Shown piece by piece: positions 24,255-33,324 of a stretch of DNA of 64,000 bases (positions within the stretch are counted from its first letter, which is position 1; every line of letters begins with the position of its first letter). Origin of the DNA: JBMNCQ01 sp049366715 (GTDB taxonomy: Bacteria; Bacillota; Peptococcia; Peptococcales; BICA1-8); contig JBMNCQ010000035.1 in the NCBI GenBank assembly GCA_049366715.1, positions 62,001-126,000 of the forward strand. Direction: 5' to 3'. Position numbers and translations under genes: made by a program. The notes beneath the pieces were generated by a model that saw nothing but the letters and a program-made list of their open reading frames with translations, did no database searches and was not told the origin of the DNA.

Positions 24255-25346
24255 ATGTCTAATAAAATAATTTTTGTTTATAACCAGATAAATACGGAAG
24301 AACGCCGGGGAATATACGGGGAGTGTACTCTGGTTAAAGAAGTCGACCTTATAAGAAAAGCCCTCTTAGCTACCGATAACGTGATTTTCTCTTTAGACTT
24401 ATTTACTCCTGAGCAATTGGAAAGTTTCATCGAAGCAAATTTGCCTATTGACAGTGCTTTCATTATAGCCGAAGGTTTTAAAGCCCAGCCTCAGACATTG
24501 TATAATGGTAATGGAGCGGCTCTGGTGAGAAAGACAATGGCCAAATATAATATACCCTGTAGTCATTCGGGATTTCAAGGAATGGAAATCTGCCGGCATA
24601 AGGATTTGACTTATGCCAGGCTTCGTGAAAACGGAGTATTAGTGCCTGAATATCTCATTTTTGATACCCATTTTTTACAAAATATCAAAAGCTTGCAGGA
24701 TGAAGCAGAAAAAATAGGATATCCGCTGATCATTAAGCCTAACGGCGGCGGGAACAGTATAGGGATTTCTCGGAAATCCGTTGTCAAAAATTTCACAGAA
24801 TTAAAAGAGCAGGCTGCTCTTGTTGACGGACAGCTAGGCCATGGAAATTTAATTATGGAAAGATATTTACCCGGACAGGAGTACACGTTAGGAATAATCG
24901 GCAATGTCCAGAAGTTCATTCTACCTGTAATAGGCTTTCCCCATAATTTCGGAGTAAGGGATAGCAATTCTAAAAAAATTGAGCATCAACTGCGGGATAA
25001 TTTTGAGATGATTACAACCGGAGACGAGAGGTTTGATATTTTGATGGAAATCGGAGCCAAAACATTCGATGCCGTCTCTGCACATGATATTATCAGGATA
25101 GATCTAAAAGAAGATCCGGAAGGCAATATCTATGTAATTGATGTGAACGGGACTCCGGCTTTATCGCAAACGGGATCTTTAAATTTTATGGCATGCCATG
25201 CCGGAATGACACATGCTCAATTGATTCAGCTGGTGTTATACGAAAGTCTTTTAAGAAATGGGATAACCAGCAATGCTTCTTTTGTAGATGCAGTTTTAGA
25301 GGTGCGTTCTTTATTGACGGAATATCTAACCACCGAAGTTGCCTAG
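24255..25346 (+). CDS. D-alanine--D-alanine ligase-like ATP-grasp protein
   Basis: 363 residues from ATG 24255 (TTTGGGGGT upstream); an upstream in-frame ATG at 24186 is less likely. The ATP-grasp order is visible: EICRHKDLTYARLRENGVLVP, the glycine-rich lid region IIKPNGGGNSIGISRKSVV, MERYLPGQEYTLGIIG, and the metal-binding IYVIDVNGTPALSQTGSLN. This is the Ddl-type carboxylate-amine ligase layout, but the N-terminal domain differs from true Ddl and there is no partner racemase or MurF nearby. Other amide-forming ligases fit equally. Confidence 0.75.
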   Translation: MSNKIIFVYNQINTEERRGIYGECTLVKEVDLIRKALLATDNVIFSLDLFTPEQLESFIEANLPIDSAFIIAEGFKAQPQTLYNGNGAALVRKTMAKYNIPCSHSGFQGMEICRHKDLTYARLRENGVLVPEYLIFDTHFLQNIKSLQDEAEKIGYPLIIKPNGGGNSIGISRKSVVKNFTELKEQAALVDGQLGHGNLIMERYLPGQEYTLGIIGNVQKFILPVIGFPHNFGVRDSNSKKIEHQLRDNFEMITTGDERFDILMEIGAKTFDAVSAHDIIRIDLKEDPEGNIYVIDVNGTPALSQTGSLNFMACHAGMTHAQLIQLVLYESLLRNGITSNASFVDAVLEVRSLLTEYLTTEVA

Positions 25347-25386
25347 TGTATAAGAGATTAGCTTAAACCCCAGCCGGCGGCGTCAA

Positions 25387-25440
25387 TTTTTATCCCCGGA
25401 TCCACAGCGTATTAATAGCGCTTCCGGTCTGGGGATAAAA
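25387..25440. repeat. multi-part stem-loop in the 25347-25676 gap
   Basis: TTTTATCCCC and GGGGATAAAA (25431-25440) close a stem whose interior has CCGGA/TCCGG and AGCG/CGCT pairs. It may be a terminator for the ligase gene, although no clear T-run follows. The remaining bases to 25676 are very AT-rich, with a TTGACA at 25504 and a TATAAT near 25559 that could belong to promoters of the Na/Pi gene. Confidence 0.55.
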
Positions 25441-25676
25441 TATGCTTTGTTATTTTACCGGGTTGTGGTCAGCTTATTTTTCATATCAAATAAATAGTAA
25501 ATTTGACAAAAAATGACCGCTAAATTTCTATGTTATTTCATTTTTTTATTTAACAGATTATAATTGTTATGATATTATTAAATTTGTGTGATGAAAATGT
25601 TAATATGATAGAGAGAGAGAAATATATGTAAAGAAATTGTTATTATTTGTAGTTTTTGTTATGGGGGTAAAAATTA

Positions 25677-27338
25677 ATGTCGGTAACGGAAATGTTATTT
25701 AGCTTCTTGGGTGGTTTAGGTTTATTTCTTTTTGGAATTAAATCAATGTCCGAAGGTCTTCAGGCTGTTGCCGGGGATAGACTAAGACTTATTTTAGAGC
25801 AGGGAACCAAGTCTCCTTTAAGAGGTGTTCTGACAGGTGCCTTAATGACTGCTTTAATTCAAAGCAGCAGTGGAACAACAGTGCTGACAGTGGGACTTGT
25901 TAATGCGGGGCTATTACCCTTAAGGCAGGCAATAGGCGTTATAATGGGCGCTAATATCGGTACCACCGTCACTGCGTATTTAATCGGCTTTAAATTAAGC
26001 GCCTATGCTTTGCCGATTATCGCCCTGGGTGTTTTCCTCTTATTTTTCTTTAAGAATAAAAGAATTAATTATCTTGGACAAGTCTTCTTGGGATTTGGAT
26101 TATTATTTTATGGAATGGATATAATGGGGCAGGGGTTAAAGCCTTTAAGAAATTCCCAATACTTTATAGGGCTGATGTCCAATGTGGAGAACAATGCATT
26201 ATTAGGTATCCTGATCGGTTCTGTGTTTACTGCCATCGTGCAAAGCAGCAGTGCCACTATCGGTGTGCTGCAGGAGCTGGCTAATCAAGGGGTAGTTACT
26301 TATTTTCAGGCAGTACCTATTTTGTTTGGAGACAATATCGGGACGACCGTTACTGCCTTGTTAGCCGGAATTGGTGCCTCTGTTGCGGCCAGAAGAGCGG
26401 CGCTCACCCATTTTTTATTTAACGTTATCGGTACGTTAATATTTCTACCTTTATTTTTAACGGGAATTTTTACCGATATAGTGAAATTACTCACTGATTA
26501 TGTTTATATCTTACTTCCCGGCTTCGAAGGAGCCTGGGAAAGTTTAAATATTAAAATGCAGATTGCGCAAACCCACGGGGCCTTTAATGTAACAAATACC
26601 CTGCTTCAACTGCCCTTTGTGGGATTTTTAACCGCATTTGTTACCAGGTTAATCCCTGGTGATGAAAAGGAATTTGATATAAAACCCCAGTATTTGGAGC
26701 CCCGCTTACTGGGTAATCCTCCTGTAGCTTTAGCTAATGCCAGCAGGGAACTGTTAAGGATGGGGAGAATTGCCTGTGAATGCTTTGAAAACGCTGTTAG
26801 TTACTTTTTGCAGCACCGAAGTGAGAATAAAATAAGTGCCAAGCAGTTGGAAGATCTGGTCGACCAATTGGAAAAGGACATTACCGAATACGTAGTAAAA
26901 GCCTCGGCAGGTAAAAAATTGGACAATGAACTGGCTGCCAGAAGTTACGTTATTTTACAGGCCGTCGGCGATTTGGAGCGGGTTGGTGATCATGCCGATA
27001 ATTTGGTGGAATTAGCCGACTATGCCCAGGATAATAATGTCAAATTTTCCGATACGGCGATTGAAGACCTGCAAAACATGATTAATCAGGTTAAAGAAAT
27101 TTTAGTGACGTCTTTGGAAGCTTTAAAAACAGAAGATATTGAACTTGCCAAAAAAGTGGTTCAAAGTGATGATATTATTGACCAGATGGAAAAAGATCTA
27201 AGGAAAGCCCATATCGGCAGGTTGAATGAAGGGACATGTAACGGCAGTGCAGGAGCCGTGTATTTAGATATTCTCAGTAATCTAGAAAGAATAGGCGACC
27301 ACTCCGTAAACATTGCAGGCTATGTATTAGGTGAATAA
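25677..27338 (+). CDS. Na+/phosphate cotransporter family protein with C-terminal PhoU domain
   Basis: 553 residues. Two Na_Pi repeats each carry the QSSS signature (LIQSSSGTTV and AIVQSSSATIG) and a GANIGTTVT or GDNIGTTVT motif, within eight or nine membrane spans up to about residue 330. The C-terminal 200 residues are a cytoplasmic PhoU-like helical bundle (QAVGDLERVGDHADNL and DILSNLERIGDHSVNI). It is a low-affinity phosphate importer or exporter. It lies directly before the phoR-pst-phoU genes, which supports a phosphate role. Confidence 0.93.
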   Translation: MSVTEMLFSFLGGLGLFLFGIKSMSEGLQAVAGDRLRLILEQGTKSPLRGVLTGALMTALIQSSSGTTVLTVGLVNAGLLPLRQAIGVIMGANIGTTVTAYLIGFKLSAYALPIIALGVFLLFFFKNKRINYLGQVFLGFGLLFYGMDIMGQGLKPLRNSQYFIGLMSNVENNALLGILIGSVFTAIVQSSSATIGVLQELANQGVVTYFQAVPILFGDNIGTTVTALLAGIGASVAARRAALTHFLFNVIGTLIFLPLFLTGIFTDIVKLLTDYVYILLPGFEGAWESLNIKMQIAQTHGAFNVTNTLLQLPFVGFLTAFVTRLIPGDEKEFDIKPQYLEPRLLGNPPVALANASRELLRMGRIACECFENAVSYFLQHRSENKISAKQLEDLVDQLEKDITEYVVKASAGKKLDNELAARSYVILQAVGDLERVGDHADNLVELADYAQDNNVKFSDTAIEDLQNMINQVKEILVTSLEALKTEDIELAKKVVQSDDIIDQMEKDLRKAHIGRLNEGTCNGSAGAVYLDILSNLERIGDHSVNIAGYVLGE

Positions 27339-27353
27339 TAGATGGATGATAGA

Positions 27354-27384
27354 ACCTTGGGAGAATTCTCCCAAGGTTTTTTTA
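27354..27384 (+). terminator. terminator after the Na/Pi cotransporter gene
   Basis: ACCTTGGGAGAATTCTCCCAAGGT (positions 27354-27377) is a perfect 24-base palindrome, followed by seven T residues. Confidence 0.92.
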
Positions 27385-27509
27385 GGGCAAGATTTAACCT
27401 CGAATTAACAAAAACATAATCATATCAGACAATATTCGACATAATTTCCGAAGGACGCTGAAAAGTAGTCGAGAATTATGTGCTTAAATATATTTTTAGG
27501 TGTGTTTAA

Positions 27510-27611
27510 ATGATGATTATGATGATAAAGTTAACTTTACTGAACAAACTAATCATAGTCTTAGTATTTCTAGTATTGTATATCCTCAATATTAAAAATT
27601 CTAAATTTTGA
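27510..27611 (+). CDS. possible 33-residue membrane microprotein upstream of the phoR-like gene
   Basis: ATG 27510 to TGA 27611, with TTAGGTG seven bases upstream. The product has two lysines near the start and one hydrophobic helix (about 14-28). It falls in an otherwise non-coding AT-rich gap (27385-27698), where chance hydrophobic frames are common, so the call is weak. The gap also holds TTAACT/TGAACA (27531, 27541) and TTAACTTAACA (27671-27681), reminiscent of PhoP-box halves but not well spaced. Confidence 0.25.
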   Translation: MMIMMIKLTLLNKLIIVLVFLVLYILNIKNSKF

Positions 27612-27698
27612 ACGATATATATTACCGTGAAAGTATTGTAATTGGCTGTTCTTTTTTATAAAATCAATAATTAACTTAACAAATAAGGAAGTGGCAAA

Positions 27699-29471
27699 AT
27701 GCAGCTGCGCATAAGAAATCGTCTCACCGTTTCTTATTTAATCCTGATTTTGGTTTCTATGAGTATTTTGGGGGTTGCTCTCCTGTGGCCTTTGCAAAAT
27801 TATTTTATCGGGCACATTAAACAGGAGTTGTTTAATAATACCGAGCTTGTTAATAATATTGTTTATCCTTACGTTGTTAATGAAAATTATCAGCCCATAG
27901 ATCAAATAAGTAAAGATTTAGGTCGTAAGATTAAGACCAGAATAACAGTAATAAAAAATGACGGAACGGTTCTTGGTGATTCTGATTATGACATTAATCT
28001 GATGGAGAATCATAGAAACAGAGCGGAAATAAATGAAGCACTTTCCGGGAAAAAAGGCAGTGCTACCCGCTATAGTACGACTTTGGATACTGATACCATG
28101 TATGTTGCGATGCCTTTAGAACAGGATGGCGATGTTTTAGCAGTTATCAGGCTTTCTTTACCTTTGACGGAAATCAACAAAACTTTGCTTAATCTAAAAC
28201 TGATACTCTTAACCGGAATCATGCTGGCGTCTTCTGTTGCAGTCATTCTCAGTCTGCGTCTTTCTTCTACAATTACCGAACCTATTGAAAAAATAAATAT
28301 TACTGCAAACAAAATATCTCAAGGGGATTTAGAACAGCGAATTTTTCTGACTACCAACGATGAGCTGGGAGAACTTGCCCAGGCTATTAATGATATGACC
28401 CTGGCCCTGCAGCAAAAAATTGACGAGGTTACTTCCGCAAAACAAAAATTAGAGGCAGTTTTAAATCATATGGTCAGTGGGGTTATCGTTATATCCAGTA
28501 AAGGTAAAATTCAGGGAATTAACATAGAGGCGGAGAGAATGTTCAGTACTCAGGAAAAAAAGGTACTGGGAAAACCTTATCAAGGAATCATCCGTAATTT
28601 TGGCTTGCAGGAAATAATCGAGCAGGTAATAGAAGAAGGTCAGGTTTATTCCCATGAGTTTTCTGTTATTTATCCCGAAAAGCTGACCCTTAAAGCCTAT
28701 ATTGCCCCTGTTATCCAGAATGGTATGATTGAGCAGGTTGTCATAGTATTTCATGATATCACATCCCTTAGACAGTTGGAAAGAATTAAAACAGATTTTG
28801 TGGCGAACGCTTCCCACGAACTGCGTACTCCCGTTGCTGCCATCAAAGGCTTTGCGGAAACTCTCTTAGATGGAGCGCTTGAAGAACCCAAGCTGAGGGA
28901 AAGGTTTATCACCATAATTGATAAAGAGGCCGACAGGCTGATTCGCTTAATTAATGATTTATTAGATTTATCGAGATTAGAAGCGAAAGGAACAGAAATG
29001 GTAAAGGAAGACACGGATATCGGGCAGCTTTTGCAAGATTGTACTTTAGGTCTCTCCCATAAGGCTGAAGAGCGGAATATAGAATTGATCCTGGATATTG
29101 CCAAAAATTTACCACTCATTACGGCTAATAAGGATATGCTGATGCAAGCTTTTATCAATCTTATCGATAATGCCATAAAATATACCAATGCCGGCGGAAA
29201 AGTGGAAGTAAGCGCTGCCCGGGAGGACGGAGGCCTGATCGTTAAAATAAAAGACTCCGGAATAGGGATACCAAAAGATGATCTGCCAAGAATTTTCGAA
29301 AGGTTTTATAGAGTTGATAAGGCCCGGAGTAAGGATGCCGGGGGGACAGGTCTGGGCCTGAGTATTGTAAAACATATCATGGAACAGCACCAAGGTCATG
29401 TCAATGTGGAAAGTGAGATAGGCAGGGGTTCCGTTTTTTATCTAACATTTCCGCAAGCAGAACAAGGTTAA
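27699..29471 (+). CDS. phoR: PhoR-like sensor histidine kinase
   Basis: 590 residues: membrane span (about 10-30), extracytoplasmic loop, second span (about 165-188), HAMP (about 190-245), PAS (about 255-350), HisKA with ASHELRTPVAAIKGF (the phosphoacceptor His), and a catalytic domain with N-box NLIDNAIKYTNAGG, G1 DSGIGIP and G2 GGTGLGLSI. This is the PhoR layout. Position between a Na/Pi transporter and pstSCAB-phoU supports phosphate sensing. Odd: no PhoP/PhoB response regulator gene lies next to it; the 360-base gap upstream is too short for one. Confidence 0.85.
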   Translation: MQLRIRNRLTVSYLILILVSMSILGVALLWPLQNYFIGHIKQELFNNTELVNNIVYPYVVNENYQPIDQISKDLGRKIKTRITVIKNDGTVLGDSDYDINLMENHRNRAEINEALSGKKGSATRYSTTLDTDTMYVAMPLEQDGDVLAVIRLSLPLTEINKTLLNLKLILLTGIMLASSVAVILSLRLSSTITEPIEKINITANKISQGDLEQRIFLTTNDELGELAQAINDMTLALQQKIDEVTSAKQKLEAVLNHMVSGVIVISSKGKIQGINIEAERMFSTQEKKVLGKPYQGIIRNFGLQEIIEQVIEEGQVYSHEFSVIYPEKLTLKAYIAPVIQNGMIEQVVIVFHDITSLRQLERIKTDFVANASHELRTPVAAIKGFAETLLDGALEEPKLRERFITIIDKEADRLIRLINDLLDLSRLEAKGTEMVKEDTDIGQLLQDCTLGLSHKAEERNIELILDIAKNLPLITANKDMLMQAFINLIDNAIKYTNAGGKVEVSAAREDGGLIVKIKDSGIGIPKDDLPRIFERFYRVDKARSKDAGGTGLGLSIVKHIMEQHQGHVNVESEIGRGSVFYLTFPQAEQG

Positions 29472-29633
29472 GCTAAGTTTAAGATAAATTTCAGTATGGA
29501 GCCGCCTGTTTTCCCCGACTTACAGATATGCTGCCTTTCTGATGGAGAGATCTTAAAATACCGGAAATAAAAGCAATTTGAGGCTATTGTCCTGACAGCA
29601 ATATAAAGGGGTGCTTTTAACGCCCTTGTTATT

Positions 29634-29662
29634 AAAAAGACCGCCAAAGGCTGGTCTTTTTT
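29634..29662 (+). terminator. terminator after phoR-like gene
   Basis: AAAAAGACC-GCC-AAA-GGC-TGGTCTTTTTT forms a stem of about 12 bp with a T-rich tail, just upstream of the pstS regulatory region. Confidence 0.85.
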
Positions 29663-29718
29663 AACTTAACATAATCTTAACAATACGGTAATTGGTCATT
29701 TACACATGTGTGTTAACT
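29661..29718 (+). promoter_or_regulatory. PhoP-box-like repeats upstream of pstS
   Basis: TTAACA at 29666-29671 and TTAACA at 29677-29682 are 11 bases apart, the spacing of Bacillus PhoP boxes (TT(A/C/T)ACA with about 5 bases between). TTTACA (29699-29704) and TTAACT (29713-29718) follow at looser spacing. The site is 50-105 bases before the pstS start and directly after a terminator, so it should drive pstSCAB-phoU. Control by a PhoP-like regulator is inferred. Confidence 0.6.
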
Positions 29719-29766
29719 TTAGGTATGGAAAGACAAGTTCTTACAAATTCGAGGAGGGAACAGTAA

Positions 29767-30642
29767 ATGTTCAAAAAAGCAGGTGTGATTACTTTAGTAC
29801 TTATCTTAGCCTTATCTTTAGTAGTTGTAGGATGCGGCAAACAAGAAGCGGAACAACAAGAGACTCCGCAACAGGAAGAGCAGCAGCCGGCAGAAGCAGC
29901 ATTATCAGGTAATTTAAAATTAGCGGGATCTACTTCTGTTCAGCCTTTAGCAGAAGAGTTAGCCATGAAATTTATGGAATTAAACAGAGAAGTTAAAATC
30001 GATGTTGCCGGCGGCGGTTCAGGTGCCGGTGTGGAATCTGCCGGAAACGGTGCTGCTGATATCGGTATGGCATCCCGTCATGTACAAGATTCAGAAATGT
30101 CTACTTATCCTGAATTAAAGCCTGTTGCAATTGCACAAGACGGTATAACGGTAGGCATTCATCCCAATAATCCGGTAGATGATTTAACTTTAGAGCAGGT
30201 CAAAGATATTTTCTCCGGTAAAGTAACAAACTGGAAAGAATTTGGCGGTAATGATGCCAGCATTACAGTTGTAAACCGTGAAGAAGGTTCCGGTACTCGC
30301 GGTGCTTTTGAAGAGATCGTTCTGGGCGAAGAAAAGTTTACGGATAAAGCTGCCGTCCAGAACTCTACCGGTGCCGTAAAAACTGCCGTAGCTGCCGACG
30401 AGAATGCCGTAGGTTACATCTCCATGGGTTCCATGAGCAGCGAAGTTAAAGGGTTAAAAATCGTTGGTGTTGAGCCTACCGTAGATAATGTGATTAATGG
30501 CACTTATCCCATTGCCCGTCCCTTTAACTTTATTACTAAGGGTGAAGCGCAAGGCTTAGCCAAAACCTTTATCGACTGGGTATTAAATAGTTCCGAAGCA
30601 CAGGGGATAACTACGGAAGAAGGTTATATTGTTTCTAAGTAA
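29767..30642 (+). CDS. pstS: phosphate ABC transporter substrate-binding lipoprotein PstS
   Basis: 291 residues, AGGAGGG before the ATG. A lipoprotein signal ends in VVGC (Cys about 24), then a Glu/Gln-rich linker, then the phosphate-binding fold: LKLAGSTSVQPLAEELA, AGGGSGAGVESAGNG, NREEGSGTRGAFEE. It captures inorganic phosphate outside the membrane for PstCAB. It is the first gene of the pst operon. A stem-loop before pstC (30664-30700) may raise pstS mRNA over the rest. Confidence 0.97.
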   Translation: MFKKAGVITLVLILALSLVVVGCGKQEAEQQETPQQEEQQPAEAALSGNLKLAGSTSVQPLAEELAMKFMELNREVKIDVAGGGSGAGVESAGNGAADIGMASRHVQDSEMSTYPELKPVAIAQDGITVGIHPNNPVDDLTLEQVKDIFSGKVTNWKEFGGNDASITVVNREEGSGTRGAFEEIVLGEEKFTDKAAVQNSTGAVKTAVAADENAVGYISMGSMSSEVKGLKIVGVEPTVDNVINGTYPIARPFNFITKGEAQGLAKTFIDWVLNSSEAQGITTEEGYIVSK

Positions 30643-30663
30643 TTTCACATAAAGTTAAATATA

Positions 30664-30700
30664 AAGGGCTGAGGGGTGGAGAGATCCACCCTTTCGGCCT
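30664..30700 (+). promoter_or_regulatory. intergenic stem-loop between pstS and pstC
   Basis: AGG-GCTGA-GGGGTGGA and TCCACCCT-TTCGGC-CT pair imperfectly around GAGA. No T-run follows, so it is more likely an mRNA-stabilising or partial attenuation element than a full terminator. Confidence 0.6.
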
Positions 30701-30731
30701 GCATGAAAGCTTCTAGTTGTGGGGTGGGAAA

Positions 30732-31688
30732 ATGCAAATTGACAGAAAGAGCGTTAATAAAGCAAGCATCATGAAAAAAGGGACTTCTTCCCGCAGGTTT
30801 TCAGAGAAGATTATCAAACCCGTTCTATTCATTACGGCATCCATGGCGGTCTTTATTATTCTTTTAATCGCGTTTTTTATCTTTCAAAAAGGTGCGCCGG
30901 TTTTCCGGGAATATGGCGTTTTTAATATGCTGTTTGGCAAGGTGTGGCATCCTACCGATGAGATATACGGGATTATGCCCATGATTGCCGGCACATTTTA
31001 TGTCACATTTTTAGCCCTGGTAATCGGAGTTCCTATGGGTTTGGCAACGTCTATCTTTCTTTCTGAGCTTGCCACAGAAAGTGCTGCTAAGATCATTCGA
31101 CCTGCAATTGAATTGTTAGCCGGAATTCCCTCTGTAATATACGGTTTGTTTGGCATGGTTGTAATTAACGATGTTATGAGATATATCGAAAGGGAATGGT
31201 TGTTTGCTTATTTACCTGAAGACTATCGTTGGGGATATAGTGTTCTAAGCGGGGGTATCGTTTTGGCGATTATGATTTTACCAACAATTATTAATATTTC
31301 CGAAGACGCGATTCGCGCCGTCCCCAAATCCTATAAAGAAGGAGCCTTGGCCCTTGGTTCGACTCATATTCAGGCAATTTTTAAAGTGATCATTCCGGCA
31401 GCCAAATCCGGTATTATTTCAGCCGTCGTATTAGCCATGGGCAGAGCTCTAGGTGAAACAATGGCTTTAATCATGGTTATCGGTAATGTTTCAATGCTGC
31501 CGGAGCATGGTATTTTTAGTTTGTTCGCTCCCATCAGTTCTTTAACGGGAACAATTGCTTTAGAAATGGGTTATGCCGGTCCTGAGCACCGGGCGGTGCT
31601 GTTTGCTGTAGGTATCGTGCTGTTCTGCATAATCGCGTTGCTGAATTCATTTGCAATCCTGGTGACACGCAGAGGAGTTGGTAGATAA
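30732..31688 (+). CDS. pstC: phosphate ABC transporter permease PstC
   Basis: 318 residues from ATG 30732 (GGGGTGGG upstream; the in-frame TTG 15 bases earlier is not needed). Six membrane segments, with the permease EAA-type loop around SYKEGALALGSTHIQAIFKV. It forms the channel with PstA. The stop codon overlaps the pstA ATG by one base. Confidence 0.95.
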   Translation: MQIDRKSVNKASIMKKGTSSRRFSEKIIKPVLFITASMAVFIILLIAFFIFQKGAPVFREYGVFNMLFGKVWHPTDEIYGIMPMIAGTFYVTFLALVIGVPMGLATSIFLSELATESAAKIIRPAIELLAGIPSVIYGLFGMVVINDVMRYIEREWLFAYLPEDYRWGYSVLSGGIVLAIMILPTIINISEDAIRAVPKSYKEGALALGSTHIQAIFKVIIPAAKSGIISAVVLAMGRALGETMALIMVIGNVSMLPEHGIFSLFAPISSLTGTIALEMGYAGPEHRAVLFAVGIVLFCIIALLNSFAILVTRRGVGR

Positions 31689-32536
31689 TGTTAACAAAAA
31701 TCAGGGGACGTAGAGAGCAATTAATCAATGGTTTCTTGTGGACAGCGGCTTTTTCAACTGTGATTATTCTCATCTTGATATTAAGTTATATTTTATTAAA
31801 GGGAATCGGCCATATCAGTTTGCAGTTTTTAACCGACAGACCGCGTAGAATGGGGGCTGAAGGCGGTATCTTTCCCGTTATTGTCGGCACATTATATTTT
31901 GTCGCTTTAACCATTATGATTTCTACGCCAATTGGTGTCGGTGCTGCTATTTATTTGAATGAGTACACGAAAGAGGGGCCTTTAACGAGGATCATCCGTT
32001 TTGGCACCGAGCTGTTAGCAGGTATACCTTCAATTATTTTCGGTTTATTCGGATATGCGTTCTTTGTGGTATTGCTGCATGATTATACACAAGGATGGTC
32101 TTTGTTATCAGGGGCATTAACCGCAACTTGTATGATTTTGCCTACTATGGTTCGTACTTCCGAAGAAGCTTTGAAGACAGTGCCCCGTTCTTATCGGGAA
32201 GGCAGTCTTTCGCTAGGTGCCAATAAATGGCAGACAATCTATAAAGTAGTACTGCCGACGGCACTTCCCGGTATTTTAACAGGTGTCATTTTGGGCATCG
32301 GACGGGCCATCGGGGAAACCGCAGCCTTACTACTGACCTTAGGCGGGTCCCTATTGATGCCCAAATCTATTTTTCATGGGGCCAGAACCCTTTCGATGCA
32401 TTTATATATGGTCGCTATGGAGACCGGTAATATGGAAGCAGCTTTTGGAACAGGAGTTGTCTTAGTTTTTACAATCTTATTTATAAATTTTATGGCTAAT
32501 TTTGCGATTAAACGTCTTGTTGCCCGTAATAGATAG
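31688..32536 (+). CDS. pstA: phosphate ABC transporter permease PstA
   Basis: 282 residues, six membrane segments. The PstA-specific GVGAAIYLNEYTKEGPLTR and the EAA loop SYREGSLSLGANKWQTIYKV are present. It pairs with PstC. Coupled to pstC by a one-base overlap; pstB follows 11 bases later. Confidence 0.95.
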   Translation: MLTKIRGRREQLINGFLWTAAFSTVIILILILSYILLKGIGHISLQFLTDRPRRMGAEGGIFPVIVGTLYFVALTIMISTPIGVGAAIYLNEYTKEGPLTRIIRFGTELLAGIPSIIFGLFGYAFFVVLLHDYTQGWSLLSGALTATCMILPTMVRTSEEALKTVPRSYREGSLSLGANKWQTIYKVVLPTALPGILTGVILGIGRAIGETAALLLTLGGSLLMPKSIFHGARTLSMHLYMVAMETGNMEAAFGTGVVLVFTILFINFMANFAIKRLVARNR

Positions 32537-32547
32537 GAGGATTTACT

Positions 32548-33315
32548 ATGCAGAATAAAGGTACGACCAAAATACTTACCGAGGACCTTAATCTTTTTTA
32601 TGGGAATTTTCAGGCCTTGAAAAAAATTAGTATTGACATTAAAGAAAAGGAGATAACTGCTTTAATAGGACCTTCAGGTTGCGGCAAATCTACTTTTCTG
32701 AGAACTTTGAACAGAATGAACGATTTAATAAATGATGTTAGAATTGATGGAAAAATTCTTTTTGATAATACTGATATATATGGAAGCACCGTGGATGTTG
32801 TTGCCTTACGTAAAAAGGTCGGGATGGTTTTTCAAAGCCCTAATCCTTTTCCCATGTCAATATATGAAAATGTTGCCTATGGACCTAAAGTTCATGGGAT
32901 AAAGAGTAAAAATCACCTGAATGAAATTGTCGAAAGAAGCTTAAAACAGGCTGCTCTTTGGAATGAGGTCAAAGATGATTTGAATAAGAGTGCCTTAAGT
33001 ATTTCCGGCGGTCAGCAGCAGCGTCTTTGTATTGCCCGGGTAATCGCTGTCGAGCCGGAGGTTTTATTAATGGATGAGCCGACATCCGCTCTTGACCCAA
33101 TTTCAACATTAAGGGTAGAAGAACTGGTGCAAGAGCTTAAGAAGGAGTACACGATTGTGATCGTAACCCATAATATGCAGCAAGCTGCCAGGGTCTCTGA
33201 TGTTACGGCTTTTTTCTTAAATGGTGAAATGGTCGAATATGACCAAACAGAGAATATGTTTACAAAACCTAAAGATCAACGAACAGAAGATTATATTACC
33301 GGTAGGTTTGGTTAA
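32548..33315 (+). CDS. pstB: phosphate ABC transporter ATPase PstB
   Basis: 255 residues. Walker A GPSGCGKST, Q-loop MVFQSPNPFPMSIYENV (PstB-type), signature LSISGGQQQRLCIAR, Walker B VLLMDEPTSALDP and H-loop VTHNM are all intact. It powers phosphate import at the inner face of the membrane. GGAGG lies before the ATG. Confidence 0.98.
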   Translation: MQNKGTTKILTEDLNLFYGNFQALKKISIDIKEKEITALIGPSGCGKSTFLRTLNRMNDLINDVRIDGKILFDNTDIYGSTVDVVALRKKVGMVFQSPNPFPMSIYENVAYGPKVHGIKSKNHLNEIVERSLKQAALWNEVKDDLNKSALSISGGQQQRLCIARVIAVEPEVLLMDEPTSALDPISTLRVEELVQELKKEYTIVIVTHNMQQAARVSDVTAFFLNGEMVEYDQTENMFTKPKDQRTEDYITGRFG

Positions 33316-33324
33316 GAAGGGGGA

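Noticed and set aside
24255..25346. Calling this gene ddl, the cell-wall D-Ala-D-Ala ligase
   Set aside because: The ATP-grasp core fits but the N-terminal domain and context (no murF, alr or van genes) do not allow substrate assignment.
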